Source: Pseudomonas chlororaphis subsp. aurantiaca
GTDB taxonomy: Bacteria; Pseudomonadota; Gammaproteobacteria; Pseudomonadales; Pseudomonadaceae
DNA: 64,000 bases
Reading direction: 5' to 3'
NCBI RefSeq assembly: GCF_013466605.1
Contig: NZ_CP059162.1
Coordinates: 3,720,001-3,784,000, forward strand
Shown here one piece after another: positions 53,099 through 63,414 of the stretch; within the stretch, counting starts at the first letter, position 1, and every line of letters starts with the position of its first letter. Made by a program: the position numbers and the translations under genes. The notes below the pieces were generated by a model. It was not told where the DNA came from. It searched no databases and saw nothing but the letters and a program-made list of their open reading frames with translations.

Positions 53099-53982
53099 TG
53101 CAGGCAGGTCTGCGAATCGATGTCGACACCTATCGCGGCACCCGTGAGGGGGTGCCGCGGTTGCTGGAACTGCTCGACGAGGCCGGGATCAAGGCCACCT
53201 TCTTCTTCAGCGTCGGCCCGGACAACATGGGGCGCCACCTGTGGCGCCTGATCCGCCCGCAATTTCTGTGGAAGATGCTGCGTTCCAACGCCGTCGGCCT
53301 GTATGGCTGGGACATCCTGCTGGCGGGCACCGCCTGGCCGGGCAAGCCGATCGGTCGCGACCTCGGGCACCTGATGCGTCAGGCCCGGGACGCCGGTCAT
53401 GAAGTCGGCCTGCACGCCTGGGATCACCACGGCTGGCAGGCCAATGCCGGGCGCTGGAACCAGGCGCAGCTGATCGAGCAGATTCGCCAGGGCGTCGACA
53501 CCCTCAATGACATTCTCGGCCAGCGCATCGACTGTTCGGCGGCCGCCGGCTGGCGCGCCGACGAGTCGGTGATCGAGGCCAAGCAGGGCTTCGGCTTTCG
53601 CTACAACAGCGACTGCCGCGGCACCTCGATCTTCCAGCCGCGGCTGGCGGATGGCGGCCTGGGCGCCCCGCAGATTCCGGTCGACCTGCCGACCTTCGAC
53701 GAAGTGGTCGGGCCGACCGTCGTGGCCCACGACTTCAACACATTCATCCTGGACCGGTTCAGCCCCGACAGGCTCAACGTCTACACCATTCACGCCGAGG
53801 TCGAAGGGATTCTGATGGCCAACGATTTTCGCCAACTGCTGGCGCAAGCCCGCCAGCGCGACATTCATTTCACTGCCCTGGGCGAGCTGTTGCCCGCGTC
53901 CTTGCAGAGCCTGCCCCAGGGGCAGGTCATTCGTGGCGCCCTCGAAGGCCGCGAAGGCTGGCTGGGGGTGCAAGGCGCATGA
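53092..53982 (+). CDS. arnD: 4-deoxy-4-formamido-L-arabinose-phosphoundecaprenol deformylase ArnD
   Basis: A 296-residue NodB/polysaccharide-deacetylase-fold enzyme. Metal and catalytic motifs are [14 protein letters not shown]-x3-H-like [10 protein letters not shown] and RYNSDCRG. It removes the formyl group so that Ara4N can be flipped and transferred. The start at 53092 overlaps the arnA stop; the in-frame ATG at 53098 is also possible. Confidence 0.95.
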   Translation: MLMQAGLRIDVDTYRGTREGVPRLLELLDEAGIKATFFFSVGPDNMGRHLWRLIRPQFLWKMLRSNAVGLYGWDILLAGTAWPGKPIGRDLGHLMRQARDAGHEVGLHAWDHHGWQANAGRWNQAQLIEQIRQGVDTLNDILGQRIDCSAAAGWRADESVIEAKQGFGFRYNSDCRGTSIFQPRLADGGLGAPQIPVDLPTFDEVVGPTVVAHDFNTFILDRFSPDRLNVYTIHAEVEGILMANDFRQLLAQARQRDIHFTALGELLPASLQSLPQGQVIRGALEGREGWLGVQGA

Positions 53983-55625
53983 CCAGACGCTGGGCCCTGC
54001 CTCTTTTACTGCTTGCCTTCGGCCTGTTCTACCTGCTGCCGATGGCCACCCACGGTTTGTGGATTCCCGATGAAACCCGCTATGCGCAGATCAGCCAGGA
54101 AATGCTCCTGACCGGCCACTGGGCATCGCCGCATTTCATGGGCATCCGTTATTTCGAGAAGCCGGCCGCCGGCTACTGGATGATCGCCCTCGGCCAGGCG
54201 GTGTTCGGCCAGAACCTGTTCGGCGTGCGGGTGGCTTCGGCCCTGAGCATGGGCCTGAGCGTGCTGCTCACCTACCTGCTGGCCAGGCGGCTGTGGAACG
54301 ACCCGCGCAAGAGCCTGGTCTGCGCCCTGCTGTACATGAGCTTCTGCGTGGTGGTCGGCGCCGGTGGTTATGCCAACCTCGACCCGCAGTTCACCTTCTG
54401 GGTCAACCTGAGCCTGGTGGCGCTGTGGTTCGCCCTGGACAACCAGACGCTGCGCGGCCGCCTGCTGGCCTGGACCGGCCTGGGCTTCGCCTGTGGCATG
54501 GGCTTCATGACCAAGGGTTTCCTCGCCTGGCTGCTGCCGGTGCTGATCGCCCTGCCCTACATGCTCTGGCAGAAACGCTTGCGCGAGCTGTTTGTCTACG
54601 GCGGTGTGGCGGTGCTGGTGGCGATTGTCGTCAGCCTGCCGTGGGCCCTGGCGGTGCATGCCCAGGAAGCGGATTACTGGCGCTTCTTTTTCTGGCATGA
54701 ACACATCCGTCGTTTTGCCGGTGACGACGCCCAGCACGCTTCACCATGGTGGTACTACCTGCCGCTGCTGGTGGCGTTCAGCATGCCCTGGGTCCTGGTG
54801 CTGCCGGGCGCCTTGAAGCAGGCCTGGCAGACCCGGCGCCAGGCGAGCATCGGTTTCCTGCTGCTGTGGCTGATCCTGCCGCTGGCGTTCTTCAGCCTGA
54901 GCAAGGGCAAGCTGCCAGCCTATATCCTGCCGTGCCTGCTGCCGCTGGCGCTGCTGATGGGCAATAGCCTGAGCGACCGGCTGCACGCCGGGCAGACCCG
55001 GATCATCCGCCTCAACGCTGTGCTCAACCTGGTGCTGGGCCTGTTGCTGCTGTTGGCGCTGGTGTATTTCCAGCTGAAGAAGCCGCTGTACAGCAACGAG
55101 CCCGGGCACCTGGTGCTGGTGTTCCTGGCCCTGCTTGGCTGGAACATGAGCAACCTGCTGCCGGCCTTCCGCCCGCTGCGCCTGTGGGCCGCGCCGGCGC
55201 TCGGCAGCTGGCTGTTCATCGCCCTGCTGCCCGCCGGCCTGCCGAACTCGGTGGTCTACAACAAGATGCCGGATCAATTCATCATCGATCACGCCGAGGA
55301 ACTCGCCCGGAGCCACACCCTGGTGAGCAATGACCTGGGCGCCGCCTCGGCCCTGGCCTGGCGCCTCAAGCGCCCGGATATCGCCTTGTACAACACGACA
55401 GGCGAAGTGAAATATGGCCTGGCCTATCCTGACACCCAGCATCGTTACATCGACCTGCGCAAGGTCGGCGAATGGATGCCTGCGGCCCGCAAGCTGGGTC
55501 AGGTGGCCGTGGTGATGCGTATCAATGGCGACGAACACTACGAAATCGATCTGTTGCCGCAGGATTTCAAACGTTATGACCAGGGCAATCTCGTGATCCT
55601 GATCTTCCCTCAGAGCCAACCATGA
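53979..55625 (+). CDS. arnT: Undecaprenyl-phosphate Ara4N transferase ArnT
   Basis: A 548-residue inner-membrane GT83 enzyme with about 12 helices that moves L-Ara4N from undecaprenyl phosphate to lipid A phosphates, giving polymyxin resistance. The first periplasmic loop shows the family acid pair [15 protein letters not shown], and the block [10 protein letters not shown] follows. Length fits the family. Start overlaps arnD by four bases. Confidence 0.96.
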   Translation: MTRRWALPLLLLAFGLFYLLPMATHGLWIPDETRYAQISQEMLLTGHWASPHFMGIRYFEKPAAGYWMIALGQAVFGQNLFGVRVASALSMGLSVLLTYLLARRLWNDPRKSLVCALLYMSFCVVVGAGGYANLDPQFTFWVNLSLVALWFALDNQTLRGRLLAWTGLGFACGMGFMTKGFLAWLLPVLIALPYMLWQKRLRELFVYGGVAVLVAIVVSLPWALAVHAQEADYWRFFFWHEHIRRFAGDDAQHASPWWYYLPLLVAFSMPWVLVLPGALKQAWQTRRQASIGFLLLWLILPLAFFSLSKGKLPAYILPCLLPLALLMGNSLSDRLHAGQTRIIRLNAVLNLVLGLLLLLALVYFQLKKPLYSNEPGHLVLVFLALLGWNMSNLLPAFRPLRLWAAPALGSWLFIALLPAGLPNSVVYNKMPDQFIIDHAEELARSHTLVSNDLGAASALAWRLKRPDIALYNTTGEVKYGLAYPDTQHRYIDLRKVGEWMPAARKLGQVAVVMRINGDEHYEIDLLPQDFKRYDQGNLVILIFPQSQP

Positions 55626-55966
55626 GCCTGTTGCTGCTACTCGTCGCCTGCCTGCTGACCTGCCTGGGCCAGATCGCCCAGAAGTTCGCCGTGGAAAGCT
55701 GGCGCGGCCAGCCTTCGGGCGCGCTCGACAAACTGCGCTCGCCCTGGCTGTGGCTGGCCCTGGCCAGCCTCGGCCTGGGCTTGCTGGTGTGGTTGCTGGT
55801 GCTGCAACGGGTCGAGGTCGGCATTGCCTACCCGATGCTCAGCCTGAACTTCGTGCTGATCACCCTGATCGCCCGCTTCGTCTTCCATGAAGCCATCGAC
55901 CGCCGCCACTGGCTCGGCGTGGTGCTGGTGCTCGCTGGCGTACTGCTGTTGAGTCGCCACGCATGA
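55622..55966 (+). CDS. arnE: Ara4N-phosphoundecaprenol flippase subunit ArnE
   Basis: A 114-residue, four-helix EmrE-like (small multidrug resistance fold) protein. With ArnF it flips Ara4N-phosphoundecaprenol to the outer face. The C-terminal block [22 protein letters not shown] is typical. Starts and stops overlap its neighbours by four bases. Confidence 0.93.
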   Translation: MSLLLLLVACLLTCLGQIAQKFAVESWRGQPSGALDKLRSPWLWLALASLGLGLLVWLLVLQRVEVGIAYPMLSLNFVLITLIARFVFHEAIDRRHWLGVVLVLAGVLLLSRHA

Positions 55967-56376
55967 GCCGGGTTCGCGGTTTCACTTTCGCCATGGGCAG
56001 CGTGCTGCTGGTCAGCACCGCGCAACTGGGCATGCGCTGGAGCATGACCCGCCTGCCGACGCCGGCGGACTGGCTGGCGGCGCTGTCCAGTGGCCAGGTC
56101 GACCTGCTGGCGCTGGGCGTGGTGCTGGCGGCAATCCTCGCCTATGTCCTGTCGATGCTCTGCTGGCTGGCGGCGTTGCGCGACCTGCCGCTGGGCCGGG
56201 CCTATTCCCTGCTCAGCATCAGCTACGCCCTGGTCTACCTGCTGGCCGCCGCGCTGCCGCTGTTCAACGAGCCGTTCAGTCTTTCGAAAACCCTGGGGGT
56301 GGCCCTGGTCATCCTCGGCGTCATTATCATCAACTCACGACCTGCTCCCGCGACAAGTCCCAGGAATACCCCATGA
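55963..56376 (+). CDS. arnF: Ara4N-phosphoundecaprenol flippase subunit ArnF
   Basis: A 137-residue, four-helix partner of ArnE, with the family block [27 protein letters not shown] and [19 protein letters not shown]. It overlaps arnE and ugd by four bases each. Confidence 0.92.
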   Translation: MSRVRGFTFAMGSVLLVSTAQLGMRWSMTRLPTPADWLAALSSGQVDLLALGVVLAAILAYVLSMLCWLAALRDLPLGRAYSLLSISYALVYLLAAALPLFNEPFSLSKTLGVALVILGVIIINSRPAPATSPRNTP

Positions 56377-57746
56377 AAATCAGCGTATTTGGAAGTGGTT
56401 ACGTCGGCCTCGTACAGGCCGCCGTGCTGGCCGAAGTCGGCCACGATGTCATCTGCATGGACATTGACGAGCACAAAGTCCAGCAGTTGCAACAGGGGCA
56501 CGTCAGTATCTTCGAGCCCGGGCTGTCGAGCCTGGTGCGCGACAACCTGGAAAGCAAACGCCTGAGCTTCACCAGCGACGAAAAGCTCGCGGTGCAACAT
56601 GGCCAGGTGCTGTTTATCGCGGTCGGCACGCCGTCCAGCGAGGACGGCTCGGCCGACCTGCGTTATGTGCTGTCGGTGGGCGACGCCGTGGCCCGGCACC
56701 GTGAGCAGCCGGTGATCCTGGTGGAGAAATCCACGGTGCCGGTAGGCACCGGCGACACCTTGAAAGCCCATATCGAAAAGGCCCTGGACGGGCGCGCCCT
56801 GCAGTTCGATATCGTCTCCAACCCGGAATTCCTCAAGGAAGGCTCGGCGGTTTCCGATTGCCGCCGTCCGGACCGGATCATCGTCGGCTGCGAGCGCGAA
56901 GAAGTCCGCGACGTGATGCGCGACCTCTACGCCCCCTTCAACCGCAACCATGACCGCATCATGTTCATGGACCTGCGCAGCGCCGAGCTGACCAAGTACG
57001 CCGCCAACTGCATGCTGGCGACCAAGATCAGCTTCATCAACCAGATCGCCGAGCTGGCCGAACACCTGGGGGCCGACATCGAATCGGTGCGCCTGGGGAT
57101 CGGCGCCGACTCGCGCATCGGCTACCACTTCATCTACCCGGGCTGCGGTTATGGCGGCTCGTGTTTCCCCAAGGACATGCGCGCGCTGATCCACAGCGCC
57201 GAGCAGGCCCATTGCTCCAGCGACCTTTTGCAAGCGGTGGAAGCCATCAACGAACGGCAGAAACACAAGCTGTTCGAGCGCATCAACGCCTTCTACCAGG
57301 GCGACCTGAAAGGCAAGACCTTCGCCCTCTGGGGCCTGGCCTTCAAACCCAACACCGACGACATGCGCGACGCCCCCAGCCGGGTGCTGCTGGAGTCGCT
57401 ATGGGCCGCCGGCGCCAACGTGCGCGCCTTCGACCCGGAAGCCATGCAGGAAACCCAGCGCCTGTACCCCGACGAGCCAAAGCTGATGCTGATGGGCACC
57501 CCGGAATCGGTGCTCAACGACGCCGACGCGCTGATCATCTGCACCGAGTGGCAGCAGTTCAAGGCGCCGGACTTCCAGCTGCTGCAACAGCGCCTCAAGG
57601 CCCCGGTGATCTTCGACGGGCGCAACCTGTACGACGCCGAGCGCCTGGCCCGTGGCGGCTTCACCTACTTCCCGATCGGTCGCGGCGAGTCGCGCCGCCT
57701 GCCGATTCCTCACCGGCAATGGGCCGACGCCAGGGCCAAGGCCTGA
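56373..57746 (+). CDS. ugd: UDP-glucose 6-dehydrogenase
   Basis: A 457-residue NAD enzyme making UDP-glucuronate, the substrate of ArnA. The Rossmann motif is [16 protein letters not shown] at the N-terminus, substrate motifs include NPEFLKEG and [11 protein letters not shown], and the catalytic Cys is in [13 protein letters not shown]. Translationally coupled to arnF by a four-base overlap. Confidence 0.96.
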   Translation: MKISVFGSGYVGLVQAAVLAEVGHDVICMDIDEHKVQQLQQGHVSIFEPGLSSLVRDNLESKRLSFTSDEKLAVQHGQVLFIAVGTPSSEDGSADLRYVLSVGDAVARHREQPVILVEKSTVPVGTGDTLKAHIEKALDGRALQFDIVSNPEFLKEGSAVSDCRRPDRIIVGCEREEVRDVMRDLYAPFNRNHDRIMFMDLRSAELTKYAANCMLATKISFINQIAELAEHLGADIESVRLGIGADSRIGYHFIYPGCGYGGSCFPKDMRALIHSAEQAHCSSDLLQAVEAINERQKHKLFERINAFYQGDLKGKTFALWGLAFKPNTDDMRDAPSRVLLESLWAAGANVRAFDPEAMQETQRLYPDEPKLMLMGTPESVLNDADALIICTEWQQFKAPDFQLLQQRLKAPVIFDGRNLYDAERLARGGFTYFPIGRGESRRLPIPHRQWADARAKA

Positions 57747-59672
57747 ATGCCCAGGGCCGGCAGCACGCCTTCCAGCACCCTGCATTGGCAAGCCTGGGGG
57801 CTGGGGCTGCTGGCCCTGCTGCTGTTCTGTGCCGGCGCCGGGCAAGTGGCGGTGATCGGCTTCGATTCGCGCTTCGTGCTGTTCGCCAAGGAAATGCTGC
57901 GCCATGGACCGGGCTTCTTTCCCACCACCTACGGCCAACCCTACGCTGACTACTCCAGCGCCTCGACCCTGCTGATCGACCTGTTCGCCCTGGCCTCGGG
58001 CCAGGTCACGACACTCGCGGCCTGGCTGCCCACGGCCATCGCCGGGGCGCTGATCGTCAACCTCATGTACCGCCTGCTGGCGCCCAGTTCAAAAACCTGG
58101 GCCTTGACCAGCATCGCCCTGCTGTTGCTCAGCAGCACCTTCATCAGCGAAACCCGCGCCGTCTCCCTCGACCTGATGCTCGCGGCCATCGCCCTGGCGG
58201 TGTTCTACCTGGGGTATGCGCACGATCATTTCGCCGCGCCGCGCCGCCTGTGGCTGATCCTCGCGTTGCTGGTCGCGGGGTTCGCCATTCGCGGGCCGAT
58301 CGGCCTGGTGATTCCCTGCGGCATGCTGTGCAGCTATTACCTGCTCGAAGGCCAGTGGCGGCGGATGTTCATCTTCGGTGGCTGCGCCCTGCTCCTGCTG
58401 CTGGCGTGCGTGGCGCTGTTGCTGGGGCTGGCCCGACTGAGCGGCGGCCCGGCCTTTGTGCAGGAGGTGATCCGCATGCAGTTCATCGGGCGCATGGATG
58501 GCAGCGAAGGCAGCAGCGGCCCGTTCTATTACTTCAGCAGCTCCCTGGGCAACTATGCCCTGGCCTACCCGCTGGCGATCCTGACCTGGCTGGCAGTGTG
58601 GCTCGGCCCCCGCGAACAGCAGGACCGCGCGCGCAGGCTGCTGGTGCTGTGCAGCGCCGCGGCCCTGCTGGTGTTGATCGGCCTGTCGATTCCCCAGGCG
58701 AAAAAAGCCCGCTACCTGCTACCGATGTTGCCCATGCTGGCGATCGTCGCGGCTTATCCCTTCCACGATATCCAGGGTCGCGGCCTGGCCTGGCTGCGCC
58801 AGGGCATCCAGGCCCTGTGGCTGCTGACACCCGGATTGCTGATAGCGGCGTTGCTGGTGGTGCAGCGGCGCTTTGCCGAACCCTTGGCCGGCTTGACCCC
58901 TCTGCTGGTGTTGCTCGGCGTTTTTCAGCTGGCGGCGCTGGGCCTGTTGCGCATGCCGCGCTGGCGGATTGGCGGCCTGGCCCTGGGGGCCGTGCTGGCC
59001 GTCTGGAGTGCCTATATCCTTGGGTTCGAGCCGCTGGCCCGCCAGCTCTACGACACCCGCACCTTCACCCTGGCCGCCTGGAAGCTGATCGAACAGGACC
59101 CGGCCCCGGTGGTGCTGCACCATATGGGCAAGGACGCCAAGGCCATCAAGTTCATGGTCCATCTCGACCAGGATCTGCAGCCGCTGTTCACCGAACGCGC
59201 CGAAGCCCTTGCCGCCATACCAGGCCCAGCCTGGGTGGTGATGGATCAAAGTGACCTGGCGACGCTCAAGGCCACGCCCCTGGCGCGGCTGGCCCCGGTG
59301 CTCAGCGGGCGCTTCGACAAGAACGACTTCGTCATGCTGCACCTGCCTGCCACCCCCCCAACCCTGAACGGTTGCCCCACCGCGCCCTGGCTCCTTACAC
59401 TCGCGCCCCATGACTCTGCAAATCCGCCTGGCCACAGAGGCCGATGCCCTTCTGCTCCCCGCCATCGAACGCAGCGCCGCCGCGCTGTTTCGCCGCGACC
59501 CCGAACTGGCCTGGCTGGCCGATGCCGAGGTGCCCGACGCCGCGCAGCACCGCGCGCATATCCGCCAGCAGCGGGTGTGGGTGGCGGTGCTCGATCAAGA
59601 GGTGTGCGCCTTCCTCGACGCCGAAGCCTGCGCCAATGCACTGCATATCTGGGAAATCTCGGTCGCCAGTAG
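57747..59672 (+). CDS. ArnT-like membrane glycosyltransferase, 3' end disturbed
   Basis: A GT39/GT83-like integral membrane protein starting directly after ugd (TGA then ATG). About twelve helices, first loop GFDSRFVLFAKEML with the acidic residue of the family, then SETRAVSLDLMLA. The real domain ends near DFVMLHLPATPP. From there the open frame continues about 100 more codons of Pro/Arg-rich sequence across the GNAT gene in another frame. At 59353-59359 a C7 run precedes this; with one C fewer the frame would stop at TGA 59365-59367, giving about 539 residues. Either the genome has a one-base slip or the frame is truly extended. It probably modifies lipid A or a similar envelope glycolipid. 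Confidence 0.82.
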   Translation: MPRAGSTPSSTLHWQAWGLGLLALLLFCAGAGQVAVIGFDSRFVLFAKEMLRHGPGFFPTTYGQPYADYSSASTLLIDLFALASGQVTTLAAWLPTAIAGALIVNLMYRLLAPSSKTWALTSIALLLLSSTFISETRAVSLDLMLAAIALAVFYLGYAHDHFAAPRRLWLILALLVAGFAIRGPIGLVIPCGMLCSYYLLEGQWRRMFIFGGCALLLLLACVALLLGLARLSGGPAFVQEVIRMQFIGRMDGSEGSSGPFYYFSSSLGNYALAYPLAILTWLAVWLGPREQQDRARRLLVLCSAAALLVLIGLSIPQAKKARYLLPMLPMLAIVAAYPFHDIQGRGLAWLRQGIQALWLLTPGLLIAALLVVQRRFAEPLAGLTPLLVLLGVFQLAALGLLRMPRWRIGGLALGAVLAVWSAYILGFEPLARQLYDTRTFTLAAWKLIEQDPAPVVLHHMGKDAKAIKFMVHLDQDLQPLFTERAEALAAIPGPAWVVMDQSDLATLKATPLARLAPVLSGRFDKNDFVMLHLPATPPTLNGCPTAPWLLTLAPHDSANPPGHRGRCPSAPRHRTQRRRAVSPRPRTGLAGRCRGARRRAAPRAYPPAAGVGGGARSRGVRLPRRRSLRQCTAYLGNLGRQ

Positions 59673-59985
59673 CGCCCAGGGGCGCGGCATTGGCCGCCGC
59701 CTGCTGGAGACGGTGCGCGAACAGGCGCGCCAGCAAGGCTTCAGTGCCCTGACCCTGAGCACCTTCCGCCAATTGCCGTGGAATGAACCTTTCTACCAGC
59801 GTTGCGGTTTCGTCACCCTGGACGCCGACCAACTGGGGCCGCGCCTGCAGCAGGTACTGGCCGAGGAAGTTCGCCACGGCCTGCCAGCGGCCCGGCGCTG
59901 CGCCATGCGCCTGACGTTGCCTGCTAATTGTAGGAGCGAGGCTTGCTCGCGATGCGATGGCAAGCCTGGGCTGCCGGATCGCTAG
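59410..59985 (+). CDS. GNAT-family N-acetyltransferase
   Basis: A 191-residue protein; the GNAT core covers about residues 3-145, with the acetyl-CoA loop SVASSAQGRGIGRRLLETV and the late motif NEPFYQRCGF. The last ~18 residues are read from a REP element at 59929-59954, so the original protein probably ended a little earlier or has been extended by the repeat. The substrate is unknown. It overlaps the extended reading frame of the preceding glycosyltransferase. Confidence 0.85.
   Translation: MTLQIRLATEADALLLPAIERSAAALFRRDPELAWLADAEVPDAAQHRAHIRQQRVWVAVLDQEVCAFLDAEACANALHIWEISVASSAQGRGIGRRLLETVREQARQQGFSALTLSTFRQLPWNEPFYQRCGFVTLDADQLGPRLQQVLAEEVRHGLPAARRCAMRLTLPANCRSEACSRCDGKPGLPDR
59929..59954. 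repeat. REP element
   Basis: TGTAGGAGCGAGGCTTGCTC followed by GCGATG is the typical Pseudomonas REP half, with the hairpin arms GCGAG/CTCGC. It overlaps the 3' end of the GNAT frame and precedes the MFS gene. Confidence 0.8.
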
Positions 59986-60026
59986 GGGTTGTCGCCCACT
60001 CAGACAACAAGGACTCATGCACCACC

Positions 60027-61208
60027 GTGGCCACTTATTCGCTGGTTATCCGCCGCCTGATGATCTGCTCGCTGACCATTGTCGTCAGTCGCGCCATCAC
60101 CAGCCCCTTGCTCACCCTGTTCCTCAGCGAAAAACTCAGCCTCGACCAGCAGGACGTCGGCCTGCTGCTGGGGATCGCGGTGTTCATCGCCACCCTGCTC
60201 GCGCTCTATGGCGGCTACATCCTCGACCGCCTGGACAAGCGCCGGCTGCTGATCCTGAGCATGCTCTCCAGCGGCATCGGTTTTGTGCTACTGACCTTCG
60301 CCCACAACCTCTACCTGACCACCGCGATCCTGGTGATCACCGAAACCGCCTCGGCGCTGTTCCTGATCGGTTCCAAGGCGATCATCAGCGAGAACCTGCC
60401 GGTGAGTCAGCGGGCCAGGGTGTTCTCCCTGCGCTACACCCTGACCAATATCGGCTACGCCACCGGCCCCATGCTCGGCGTGGTGATCGCCGGGCAGCTG
60501 CCGCTGGCACCGTTCCTGATCGCCGGCGCCATCGCCTTTCTCAGCACCCTGCTGATGCGCGGCATTCCACCCACGCCGGGCCTGCCCTTGAGCAAGCCGC
60601 AGAGTTTCCTCAATACCCTGGTGACCCTGAAAAACGACCGCACGCTGATCATGTTCACCTGCGGCTGCCTGCTCAGCACCATCGTCCATGGGCGTTTCAC
60701 CCTGTACCTGTCGCAGTACCTGCTGGTCACCGAAGACGCGAAAAGCGCCCTCGACACCATGGCCGCCCTGCTGGCCTGCAACGCCATCAGCGTGATCCTG
60801 TTGCAGTACCAGATCGGCCGGTTCCTCAAGCGCGAACAATTGCGCCACTGGATCGCCGTCGGCACCAGCCTGTTCATCCTCGGCCTGATCGGCTTCAGCC
60901 TGGCCGACAGCCTGCTGGGCTGGTGCCTGGCGATGTTCGTCTTCACCCTCGGCGAGATGATCATCTACCCGGCGGAATTCCTGTTCATCGACACCCTGGC
61001 CCCCGAGGCACTGCGCGGCAGCTATTACGGCGCGCAGAACCTCGCGGCCCTGGGCGGCGCCTTGAGCCCGGTGATCTGCGGTTATCTGCTGGTACACACC
61101 CCGGCACCGACCATGTTCTATGCCCTGAGCGCCTTGACCGCCCTCGGCGGGCTGCTGTGTTTCATCAGCGGACGGCGGGTGGCGCAGGTCGCGACAGTGC
61201 AAAAATAG
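60027..61208 (+). CDS. MFS transporter
   Basis: A 393-residue protein with 12 predicted helices of the major facilitator superfamily. The loop 2-3 motif is present as YGGYILDRLDKRRLLILSML, and the second half repeats weakly (EFLFIDTLAPEALRGSYYGAQN). It resembles MdtH/YdeE-type drug efflux carriers. GTG 60027 was chosen on family N-terminal fit; the upstream frame runs through the REP element. Substrate unknown. Confidence 0.85.
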   Translation: MATYSLVIRRLMICSLTIVVSRAITSPLLTLFLSEKLSLDQQDVGLLLGIAVFIATLLALYGGYILDRLDKRRLLILSMLSSGIGFVLLTFAHNLYLTTAILVITETASALFLIGSKAIISENLPVSQRARVFSLRYTLTNIGYATGPMLGVVIAGQLPLAPFLIAGAIAFLSTLLMRGIPPTPGLPLSKPQSFLNTLVTLKNDRTLIMFTCGCLLSTIVHGRFTLYLSQYLLVTEDAKSALDTMAALLACNAISVILLQYQIGRFLKREQLRHWIAVGTSLFILGLIGFSLADSLLGWCLAMFVFTLGEMIIYPAEFLFIDTLAPEALRGSYYGAQNLAALGGALSPVICGYLLVHTPAPTMFYALSALTALGGLLCFISGRRVAQVATVQK

Positions 61209-61297
61209 TGCATTTAAACAGCATTATTATGAATTTGTAGGCGCTTCGATTGATCGGCACACTGTGCCGGTTCCTCCCCCAACTGTTGGAACGCTTC

Positions 61298-61333
61298 AGG
61301 GCTTTCTGGTGATCCAGACAAGCCCTTCTTTTT
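61298..61333 (+). terminator. Intrinsic terminator after the MFS gene
   Basis: Stem GGGCTT-CTGG / CCAG-AAGCCC with a short loop, followed by TTCTTTTT. It is about 90 bp after the MFS stop. A second small inverted repeat CGGCACA/TGTGCCG lies just upstream near 61255-61269. Its position excludes the HPP start at 61332. Confidence 0.75.
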
Positions 61334-61364
61334 GCCCGCTGAACCGGAATTGGATCGCTTCGTC

Positions 61365-62072
61365 ATGCTTGCTCGCTGGAAACCCGCCGCCATCAATACC
61401 CGCCCCTCGGAATGGAGCCGCGCCGCGATCGGCATGGCCTTGGGCACGCTGTTCAGTGTCTGGTTGTGCAGCCGGGTGTTCGGCATGGAGGTGGCGCTGC
61501 ACCTGATCGGCCCGCTGGGGGCTTCGGCGGTGCTGCTGTTCGCGGTGTCGTCCGGGGCGCTGGCGCAACCCTGGTCGATCCTCGGCGGCTACCTGTGCGC
61601 CGCGGTCCTGGCGTTGCTGGTATCCCATGTGCTCGGGCGTACCCTGGGCAGCGCCTGCCTGGCCGCCGGCATGTCCCTGGTGCTGATGTGCTGGCTGCGC
61701 TGCCTGCACCCGCCGGCCGGCGCGGTGGCCCTGACGATGGTGCTGGCCGACCCGGCGACCATCGCCCTCGACTGGCTGGCCCTCGGGCCGGTGATGCTGG
61801 CGGCCCTGTGCCTGTTGCTCAGCGCCCTGGCCTATAACAACCTGACCCGCACCCGCTATCCCAAGGGCCAGAGTGAACCCGCGACCCAGCTGCCCGCCGA
61901 GCAGCCATCCACCGATGCCCTGGCCATCACCGCCGCCGACCTCAAGCTGGCGCTGGATGAGATGCAGGAGTTCTTCGACGTCACGCCGCAAGACCTGGAG
62001 CAACTGATCCATGCCAGCGAAGCCCATGCGCGCCGGCGCAGTATTGGTGAGGTGTTGGCGTCGCGGGTTTGA
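61365..62072 (+). CDS. HPP-family membrane protein
   Basis: A 235-residue protein with an N-terminal HPP domain of four or five membrane helices (about 25-160). The name motif appears as LRCLHPPAGAVALTMVL, and GPLGASAVLLFAV matches the first helix pair. The C-terminal ~70 residues are soluble and acidic (LDEMQEFFDVTPQDLEQLI). HPP proteins have been linked to nitrite transport in plants and cyanobacteria; the role here is unknown. ATG 61365 was preferred to the TTG at 61332, which lies in the terminator. Confidence 0.85.
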   Translation: MLARWKPAAINTRPSEWSRAAIGMALGTLFSVWLCSRVFGMEVALHLIGPLGASAVLLFAVSSGALAQPWSILGGYLCAAVLALLVSHVLGRTLGSACLAAGMSLVLMCWLRCLHPPAGAVALTMVLADPATIALDWLALGPVMLAALCLLLSALAYNNLTRTRYPKGQSEPATQLPAEQPSTDALAITAADLKLALDEMQEFFDVTPQDLEQLIHASEAHARRRSIGEVLASRV

Positions 62073-62089
62073 TCGGGGATATCCGGACA

Positions 62090-62215
62090 GATCGCGGAGT
62101 CAGGCTTTACGGCAACTGCGTTGCCGATCGCAGCCTCGCAGACTCCGCGATCCCTGTAGCCGCTGCCGCAGGCTGCGCTCGAGCGCGAAGCGGTCGTAAA
62201 ACCAGACGCCGCGTT
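62090..62215. repeat. Nested inverted repeats with REP-like sequence
   Basis: A perfect 12-bp inverted repeat, GATCGCGGAGTC (62090) / GACTCCGCGATC (62141), encloses a smaller one, CGGCAAC/GTTGCCG. It is followed by TGTAGCCGCTGCCGCAGGCT, a recurrent extragenic element of the P. fluorescens group. It separates convergent HPP (+) and LysR (-) genes and may act as a transcription barrier. Confidence 0.7.
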
Positions 62216-62232
62216 TTCAAGATTGCCCCGAC

Positions 62233-63096
62233 TCAGATCATCGGGTCCCAACGCTGCGACCAGTCGGTGTCGCTGGCGATGACTTCGCGCAGCACTTCGA
62301 AGGCCTGCTGCAGCTCCGCCGAATCCCGTTCGCGGGCGTACAGCAGGTAGGTCGGGAAGTTGAACTCCGGGGCCTTTTCCACCCGTTCCAGCACGCCGCT
62401 GTCCAGGTAGCTCTGCACCACCCGGGTACGGAAGTAGCCACTGCCGCCGCCCTCGAGGATGAACTGCAAGGCCAGCGGCCCGAGGTTGAACCCCACCGCG
62501 GCCTTGGCCTGGTCCGGCAGCGCCGCGTCGTGCTGGCGGCGGAAATCCTCGCCCCAGTCGATGTACACATAAGGCTCGGGCTTGCCGGCCAGGCGCACCA
62601 GGATCAGTTTTTCCTCGAGCAACTGCTCGACCTGCAACCCCGGCCCGTACACCGGCTGGAACACCAGAGCCGCATCCAGCACACCCAGTTCCAGTTGGCG
62701 TTGCAGGCTCGCGCCCTCGGCGATCTGGCTGCGCACCGCATAGCTGGGAATCGCCTGGCGCAAGCGGCGCACCCAGTTGAGCATCAGCGGATTGCACAGG
62801 CTGACTTCACCGCCGATGTGCAGCACGTTGCGATAACCGGCCAGCAGCGGCAGGTCGCGCTGGGCGGCCTCCCAGGTCTGCACCAGCTGGTTGGCATAGA
62901 CGATGAACGCCTCTCCGTCGGCAGTCAGCCGCGCCCCGGCGCGGTTGCGCACGAACAGCTTGCAATTGAGCTGGCCTTCGAGGTTCTGCACCCGGGCGCT
63001 GATCGCGGTCTGGGTCAGGTGCAGGCGCTCGGCCGCGGCGATCAGGCTGCCGCTGCGGACGATTTGCAAAAAGGTGCGGGCCAGGTCGATGTCCAT
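62233..63096 (-). CDS. LysR-family transcriptional regulator
   Basis: A 287-residue regulator with the N-terminal helix-turn-helix FLQIVRSGSLIAAAERLHLTQTAISARVQNLE and a periplasmic-binding-like effector domain (about 90-285). It stands alone, with an AT-rich region upstream. Its target is probably not in this window. Confidence 0.93.
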   Translation of the reverse strand: MDIDLARTFLQIVRSGSLIAAAERLHLTQTAISARVQNLEGQLNCKLFVRNRAGARLTADGEAFIVYANQLVQTWEAAQRDLPLLAGYRNVLHIGGEVSLCNPLMLNWVRRLRQAIPSYAVRSQIAEGASLQRQLELGVLDAALVFQPVYGPGLQVEQLLEEKLILVRLAGKPEPYVYIDWGEDFRRQHDAALPDQAKAAVGFNLGPLALQFILEGGGSGYFRTRVVQSYLDSGVLERVEKAPEFNFPTYLLYARERDSAELQQAFEVLREVIASDTDWSQRWDPMI

Positions 63097-63414
63097 GGAA
63101 CCTCTGGGTCACGAAAGTCGAGCGCCATTGTAACGACCCTCGGCCATCGAGCCAGGCTTTCAACGCTTGCACAGCGGCTGACTGTTACAAGCTGACAGCT
63201 GAATAACAACCACGATATGTTTCGGTAAGTTTGCTTATTACCATGTCCGACAACACCGCGACTTTACTGGCGCCGAATAAATAATGACTTATTTGTCAGG
63301 TTACTTCGTGAAATATCTTCACTGACCTGAGAAACAATATTTTCACAAAACACCCACTTAATATCGACACAACTCCTCCAAGAATTAGTGCGCTCGCCAC
63401 CTTGGGAACTGTCG
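63097..63414. other. AT-rich divergent intergenic region
   Basis: About 320 bp between the LysR and GtrA genes, AT-rich in its right half (63200-63390), as expected for promoters of horizontally variable surface-sugar genes. No defined site was recognised. Confidence 0.45.
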
